From Actinomycetes bacterium (GTDB taxonomy: Bacteria; Actinomycetota; Acidimicrobiia; Acidimicrobiales; Palsa-688), in NCBI GenBank assembly GCA_021828685.1, contig JAJZDJ010000017.1, positions 1-33,935 of the forward strand: DNA of 33,935 nucleotides. The letters are read 5' to 3'. The first letter of the stretch is position 1, and the number at the start of each line of letters is the position of its first letter. A model generated the notes under the pieces. The model saw only the letters and a list, made by a program, of their open reading frames with translations. It ran no database searches and was not told the origin of the DNA. The position numbers were made by a program, and so were the translations under genes. Positions 29,813-33,935 of the stretch are shown here, piece by piece.

Positions 29813-30018
29813 GTAGCCTCATCCTCCTCATTGGTTTCGAACATCTTCTCCACGGGCATCTCGAAGAACCGGGCGATGCGGAACGCGAGTGGAAGCGACG
29901 GCAGGTATCGTCCGTTCTCGATGGAGATAACTGTCTGGCGGGAGACGAGAAGGACGCTCGCCAGGTCGGCCTGGGACATCTCCCGTCGAACCCGTTCCTC
30001 GCGGACCCGGTTCTTCAT
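29809..30018 (-). CDS. Xre/Cro-family transcriptional regulator
   Basis: A 69-aa single-domain helix-turn-helix protein (REERVRREMSQADLASVL, SRQTVISIENGRYLPS, LAFRIARFFEMPVEKMF), the YgzD-like type that usually partners a DUF2178-like membrane protein, as here. The ATG at 30018 lies six bases after a TAACTT -10 box, so the message is probably leaderless. Its promoter is overlapped by the inverted repeat CCTTGAC-N12-GTCAAGG, which suggests autorepression. The same repeat precedes the gene at 29040. Confidence 0.93.
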   Translation of the reverse strand: MKNRVREERVRREMSQADLASVLLVSRQTVISIENGRYLPSLPLAFRIARFFEMPVEKMFETNEEDEAT

Positions 30019-30024
30019 GATGTA

Positions 30025-30056
30025 AAGTTACCTTGACATCACTGCGCTTGTCAAGG
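30025..30056 (-). promoter_or_regulatory. Promoter and operator of the Xre/DUF2178-like operon
   Basis: CCTTGAC (30031-30037) and GTCAAGG (30050-30056) form a 7-bp inverted repeat 12 bases apart. Read on the minus strand, TTGACA (-35) lies in one half and TAACTT (-10, 30030-30025) abuts the other, with an 18-base spacer. The ATG follows six bases later. Confidence 0.7.
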
Positions 30057-30245
30057 GTGTCTTAGCCTAGATCAACACCTCGCTCATTTGCCTGTCCCAT
30101 CAAGATAAGTAATCTGCCTCAGTGGGGCAAGCAAATTCTCAGCGCCCTTTGTAGTGTGTCCTCCGTCACTCGATTCTAGTGACATCGAGGACTGCCGATT
30201 CCATGCGGGGGTCGGTTAGCAACAAGCGCGTCGACTGGAGTTGAG

Positions 30246-31106
30246 TTGCAAACCGTAGACGGACGTTCCCTTCCTTCAGGCGACGATCGAACAGATCAGG
30301 CATCTAGCTTTCGTCTGAGGCCCCGACGCCGCGGGTTGTCCCGAGACACGCTCATCGTGCGTGTTGCGCAGATCCTGTTGGGGATCACCCTGCTCGGATT
30401 GTGGGAGCTGGCTGCGGTCACGAAATGGCCGGATCCTGTATTGGCGAAGTCCCCTGGCCAGACATGGTCCTTCCTCGTCAAGTCGGCGAGCTCGGGCCAG
30501 TTGTGGAGTAACACCCGGGCGACCATGACGGCAGTGCTAATTGCATGGGTGCTCGCCGGCGTGGCGGGTGTAGTGGCGGGTGTCGCCCTGGGCCTTATGC
30601 CACGAGTTGAGCGGGTCTTGACTCCGTATCTCGATTCGGCGAACGCCATGCCGCGGATTGCATTGGCTCCGCTGTTCATCGTAGCGCTCGGCATAAACAC
30701 CTCCGCGAAAGTCGCTTTGGCCTCCACGCTGGTGTTCTTCATCGTCTTGTCGGGCGCCCGTGCCGGTGTCAGGTCAACCGACGCCGAGTGGTTGCGGCTG
30801 TCGATTGTTCTTGGAGCGAGGAAACCCCAGCTCTTCGTAAAGGTGCTGCTTCCGGTAGCGACACCTGCGATCTTCGCGTCGCTGCGCCTCGGGCTGATCT
30901 ACTCCTTGTTGGGAGTCGTCGGATCCGAGCTCATATCCGCACGCAGCGGCCTCGGCCAGCTGATTGCCTACTACTCCTCCACATTCCGGATGGAAGCCGT
31001 GTACGGGATACTCCTTCTACTGGCAGTGATTGCGGTGGTCCTTAACCAGGTCATGGGACTGCTCGAGCGTCGTTTGCTTCGCTGGCAACCACCGGCCGAC
31101 CGTTGA
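30246..31106 (+). CDS. ABC importer permease (SsuC/TauC-like)
   Basis: This 286-aa inner-membrane permease belongs to the nitrate/sulfonate/taurine group of ABC importers. After a basic N-terminal tail it has about six helices. The cytoplasmic loop that contacts the ATPase reads SIVLGARKPQLFVKVLLPVA, an EAA-like motif with the conserved G and P. A family-typical GSELISARSGLGQLI follows. The TTG start at 30246 has a GGAG site five bases upstream. It is the first gene of the permease-ATPase-binding protein operon. The substrate is not evident; sulfonates, nitrate or a thiamine precursor are family possibilities. Confidence 0.88.
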   Translation: MQTVDGRSLPSGDDRTDQASSFRLRPRRRGLSRDTLIVRVAQILLGITLLGLWELAAVTKWPDPVLAKSPGQTWSFLVKSASSGQLWSNTRATMTAVLIAWVLAGVAGVVAGVALGLMPRVERVLTPYLDSANAMPRIALAPLFIVALGINTSAKVALASTLVFFIVLSGARAGVRSTDAEWLRLSIVLGARKPQLFVKVLLPVATPAIFASLRLGLIYSLLGVVGSELISARSGLGQLIAYYSSTFRMEAVYGILLLLAVIAVVLNQVMGLLERRLLRWQPPADR

Positions 31107-31146
31107 ACGAGCGATGCTAGCTCAAACCTTGATTGGAGAATCTCAA

Positions 31147-31965
31147 ATGACCATGACATCGCCGACACGCTCGAACCTCGAGGAGCACGCGCAGACCTTG
31201 ACAAGTGACACTAACGATGCGATCAGGATCAATAACGTGAGCGTCGCCTATGGAAGTGACGGGAGAAGTTCGCGCCCCGTCTTATCGGGCGTCAATCTCA
31301 CGATCCGCAAGGGTGAGTTCACCGCACTAGTCGGGCGCAGCGGTTGCGGCAAGACCACACTCCTCAACGCCGTGGCTGGTCTGGTGGACCCGACCGAGGG
31401 ATCGGTCACAGTCATGGGAGAGCCGCCGCGACTCGCGCGCCGCCACCTTGGCTTCATGCTCGCCCGCGACGCTCTACTGCCGTGGCGGAACGCGCTTCGA
31501 AACGTCGAGTACGGCTTGGAGTTGCGTGGCGTCTCGAAGGCGGAGCGCAGACAGACTGCACTTCACTGGCTGGGAGCGGTGCAGCTGCTGCACGCCCAGC
31601 ATCTGTGGCCCTGGCAACTGTCTCAGGGTATGCGCCAACGTGTCGCCTTGGCGCGAACGTGGGCGCTCAACCCTGACGTGCTACTGATGGACGAGCCGTT
31701 TGCTGCACTCGACATGAACACACGCCAGTCGGTGCAACAGAAGTTCCTCGAGCTTTGGCAGAGCGAGGAGCACAGATCTGTGATCTTCGTTACTCACGAC
31801 CTGGGTGAGGCCATTGCGCTCGCAGACCGGATCGTTCTTATAGGCGACGGCCGGGTCCTCGAGGACGTGACGGTAGGTATCGAGCGCCCCAGGGACCTGG
31901 AGTTCGTGTCCGCCAACCGGCGATACCAGGAGATCTACCACCAACTTCGTGCCCAGATCGGCTAA
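31147..31965 (+). CDS. ABC importer ATPase (SsuB/TauB-like)
   Basis: A 272-aa nucleotide-binding subunit that powers the neighbouring permease. Walker A GRSGCGKTT lies near 65-73, and the Q-loop region (GFMLARDALLPWRNALRNV) seems to have A or R where glutamine is usual. The signature reads LSQGMRQR instead of LSGGM/LSGGQ. Walker B VLLMDEPFAALD and the H-loop THD are normal. The ATG at 31147 follows GGAG by seven bases. The first 35 residues are a polar extension. It belongs with the permease 41 bases upstream and the lipoprotein 103 bases downstream. Confidence 0.93.
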   Translation: MTMTSPTRSNLEEHAQTLTSDTNDAIRINNVSVAYGSDGRSSRPVLSGVNLTIRKGEFTALVGRSGCGKTTLLNAVAGLVDPTEGSVTVMGEPPRLARRHLGFMLARDALLPWRNALRNVEYGLELRGVSKAERRQTALHWLGAVQLLHAQHLWPWQLSQGMRQRVALARTWALNPDVLLMDEPFAALDMNTRQSVQQKFLELWQSEEHRSVIFVTHDLGEAIALADRIVLIGDGRVLEDVTVGIERPRDLEFVSANRRYQEIYHQLRAQIG

Positions 31966-32067
31966 CCCTTCAAGCGCCCAATAGCCGAACAAGCCAGGGT
32001 CTCCGCGACCTGATCGTCATCTCTCTTACATATCTACCCGGATCATCAATCACAAGGACAACCACAA

Positions 32068-33066
32068 ATGAGATTCTCGAATAAATCTGTCGTCGCGTTC
32101 GTCGGAGTGTTGGCGCTCGGAGCCAGCCTCGTCGGCTGCGGTTCGTCCCAAGGCACGGCGACCGCCAGCGCGTCCAAGGCCACCCTGGCGAACGTGACCG
32201 TCGGGGATTTCCCGGCAAGCGCCCTGACGCTTCCGTTCGCGATTGCGCAGGACCAAGGCTATTTCCGCGCGGCAGGGCTCAACGTCCAGACCCTCATGGC
32301 GACGTCAGGCCCAACTCTGGTGTCAGGCCTGATCGGAGGCACGACCCAGATCGCCGTCGAGGTGCCTCCGAATGCCTTCCCTGCCATGCAGCAAGGTGAA
32401 CCGATAGTCGCGCTAGCTCCCTACGGCCGACTCGACCTGGCCGTCGTGGCACCCTCCTCGGGCGGGATAACCAGTCTTAAGTCGCTCGTGGGAAAGAAGA
32501 TCGGCGTCACAGCGCTCGGTGCGTTCACAGAGAAGTTCGCCCAATATGTGCTCCAAGCGAACGGAATCAATCCGAGCAGCGTAACTTTCCTCGCTGTCGG
32601 GGCTCTCCCGACCCAGGAGCTTGCTCTGCAGCACCATGAGATCGATGCATCGGTGTTCTCATCTGACGCAATCGCAGCCGCCGGAGCGCACGGCATCAAC
32701 CTGCGGGTCCTCGCAGGATCGCTCGAAGGGACGGCCGGGACGCTCGGCAACGTCGGATTGCAGTCCTTCTGGGCCACTACGAGCGGGTATCAGCGCAGCC
32801 ACCCGGCCGTCGTGAAAGGCTTCTGCACCGCGATGACCAACGCCGTCACCTTCCTTCAGAACGACGCGAACCGTAGCGCCGGCGTGAAGACGATAGAGAC
32901 CCTCTTGAGCGTCCCGGCATCCGTCGCCGGACAGGTGTGGGACACCGTGCACCTGGCATGGTCGACCAGCGTCACGCAGGCCAAGTGGAACGCCAACGTC
33001 TCGCTGATCCTCGGCGGCTCCGCTAGTCTGGCTTTCGACAAGTTCATCGCCCCCGGCTGTGGCTGA
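32068..33066 (+). CDS. ABC importer substrate-binding lipoprotein (NMT1/SsuA-like)
   Basis: A 332-aa exported binding protein. The signal peptide MRFSNKSVVAFVGVLALGAS ends in the lipobox LVGC (C24). The mature protein has the two-lobed NMT1/THI5-like fold: VGDFPASALTLPFAIAQDQG, GYFRAAGLNVQ, SLVGKKIGVTALGAF and GGTTQIAVE segments. This group binds sulfonates, nitrate, taurine or pyrimidine precursors. The ligand is unknown here. The gene ends inside the convergent AraC gene (23-base overlap). No strong terminator is visible between them. Confidence 0.88.
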   Translation: MRFSNKSVVAFVGVLALGASLVGCGSSQGTATASASKATLANVTVGDFPASALTLPFAIAQDQGYFRAAGLNVQTLMATSGPTLVSGLIGGTTQIAVEVPPNAFPAMQQGEPIVALAPYGRLDLAVVAPSSGGITSLKSLVGKKIGVTALGAFTEKFAQYVLQANGINPSSVTFLAVGALPTQELALQHHEIDASVFSSDAIAAAGAHGINLRVLAGSLEGTAGTLGNVGLQSFWATTSGYQRSHPAVVKGFCTAMTNAVTFLQNDANRSAGVKTIETLLSVPASVAGQVWDTVHLAWSTSVTQAKWNANVSLILGGSASLAFDKFIAPGCG

Positions 33067-33935
33067 GCCCTCCGGTAGGCTTCGCGTCTCCGTCGTGAGG
33101 CCTGTGATCCTGCCCGGGAGCCACCCCCATCCTGGTGGCCTTCCACTCGCTCGGGCTGAGTTGGTACTGCTCTCGAAACCAGCGGGAGAAGCCACTTGGA
33201 GCGGCGAACCCCAGGTACTGGGATATCTCCGTCAACGAGTAGCGCCCGTTTCGAAGGTGCTGCTCGGCGAGCTTTGCACGGACCTGGTCGAGCAGAGTGG
33301 TGAAAGATTCGTCGAATGCTCCCAGGTGCCGGTTAAGGGTTCTTCGGTTCATGCCGAGACTGTGCGCAACCTGCTCGGCGGAGCACCGACCCGCCGGCAG
33401 GAACAGCTCGATCATTGATCGCACCTGCTCCACCGTCGTCGCGTCCTTCGGGGTGCCGAGGGTTTTCAGTAGCTGTTGGGCGTACACCCGGAGGTTGGGA
33501 TCTGACATCCGGTTGGGCGCGGTGAGGTCGCTGCGGTAGAGCACGGCACAGGTGAACGGCTGCTCGAACTGCGGCGCCAACCCGAAGAAACGTTCGAACA
33601 CCTCCCCGTCCGTGGGAGCGTGACGGGCGAAGCAGACCGACGCCGGTTGCCACTCAGGCCCGAGAAACTCCCGCAGTATGCCGTGAAGGGCGCCGACCGC
33701 CAGGTCAAGAGACTGCGGGCACGGAAAATCCTCGCCGAGCTCGAAACCCACCGTGATCACCGCTACGTCGCTGCGCTCCGTCATCCGCAGACGCATCGCC
33801 TCGTTGTAGGAGTGCTCGTAGCGGATAAGCATCTCCACGGCGCTTCGCACATCCGGCTCCTCGCGTAAGACCAGGCTCAGCGGGCCGAGGCTGGAGAACT
33901 TGCGAAGTTCCGCCAGCCTCAAGCCGAAGTCGTCG
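33044..33935 (-). CDS. AraC-family transcriptional regulator, N-terminus beyond the window
   Basis: The frame is open to the window edge (DDFGLRLAELRKF reads through a TTG at 33922), so the true start lies outside. The visible part has the N-terminal Arabinose_bd-type domain (GLRLAELRKFSSLGPLSLVL, then AVEMLIRYEHSYNEAM). The C-terminal AraC domain has two HTHs: CSAEQVAHSLGMNRRTLNRHL and YSLTEISQYLGFAAPSGFSRWF, followed by SPSEWKATR. It is convergent with the ABC binding-protein gene and overlaps it by 23 bases. It probably regulates that importer or a gene set to the right of the window. Confidence 0.92.
   Translation of the reverse strand, partial: DDFGLRLAELRKFSSLGPLSLVLREEPDVRSAVEMLIRYEHSYNEAMRLRMTERSDVAVITVGFELGEDFPCPQSLDLAVGALHGILREFLGPEWQPASVCFARHAPTDGEVFERFFGLAPQFEQPFTCAVLYRSDLTAPNRMSDPNLRVYAQQLLKTLGTPKDATTVEQVRSMIELFLPAGRCSAEQVAHSLGMNRRTLNRHLGAFDESFTTLLDQVRAKLAEQHLRNGRYSLTEISQYLGFAAPSGFSRWFREQYQLSPSEWKATRMGVAPGQDHRPHDGDAKPTGGLSHSRGR

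Noticed and set aside
1..33935. CRISPR arrays, insertion sequences, rRNA genes
   Set aside because: No regularly spaced repeats, transposase motifs or rRNA sequence were seen anywhere in the window.

Overview
This is a high-GC window from the chromosome of an actinobacterium. The evidence is an F420-type luciferase-like oxidoreductase, a DUF2630 protein, a zinc-binding anti-sigma factor paired with an ECF sigma factor, a tRNA gene without an encoded CCA, and several genes whose start codon sits 6 to 8 bases after a TAnnnT box, as in leaderless actinobacterial transcripts. A soil or freshwater lineage such as Acidimicrobiia would fit, but that is inference. No gene-free stretch exceeds 300 bases. 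The longest, 6789-7062, holds promoter-like boxes and a 13-bp hairpin.

Region 1 (1-5955) is the right end of an integrative mobile element. It encodes a TrwC/MobF relaxase-helicase, a short VirD4/TraG-type coupling ATPase, an excisionase-type HTH protein and a tyrosine integrase. The integrase reading frame runs into the 3' half of a tRNA-Gly(CCC) gene on the opposite strand, which is evidently the attachment site. The left end lies outside the window, and no mating-pore genes are visible, so the element may be mobilisable rather than self-conjugative.

Region 2 (5967-13152) is chromosomal. It has a slipin-like SPFH protein lacking its membrane hairpin, a class III CoA-transferase and a photolyase. 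Divergent from the photolyase is a tightly overlapping cassette of FAD amine-oxidase-like protein, DUF1365 protein and Cfa-like methyltransferase. In other bacteria this set belongs to light and singlet-oxygen responses and to membrane fatty-acid modification.

Region 3 (13235-17695) is the most unusual part. Four compact genes encode an acyltransferase-3 membrane protein, an 841-residue fusion of an adenylate-forming ligase to a complete ComA-type phosphosulfolactate synthase, a COG3565-type VOC protein and an EthD-family protein. This looks like an undescribed pathway that makes a C3 sulfonate from phosphoenolpyruvate and sulfite and joins it to an activated acid.

Region 4 (17840-28955) is a mixed set: two poorly characterised small proteins, a phosphotransferase coupled to a DUF7064-like protein, a secreted-repeat lipoprotein divergent from an ECF sigma/anti-sigma pair, DUF2630, an SMP-30 lactonase, an SDR, an LLM oxidoreductase, a response regulator, a CDP-alcohol phosphatidyltransferase whose start region can form a 19-bp stem, and an alpha/beta hydrolase.

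Region 5 (28960-30056) looks like a small regulon. An Xre-type repressor with a DUF2178-like membrane protein and a neighbouring 101-residue beta-rich protein share the same inverted repeat, CCTTGAC...GTCAAGG, laid over their promoters.

Region 6 (30246-33935) is an SsuABC/NMT1-type ABC importer (permease, ATPase, lipoprotein) convergent with an AraC regulator cut by the window edge.
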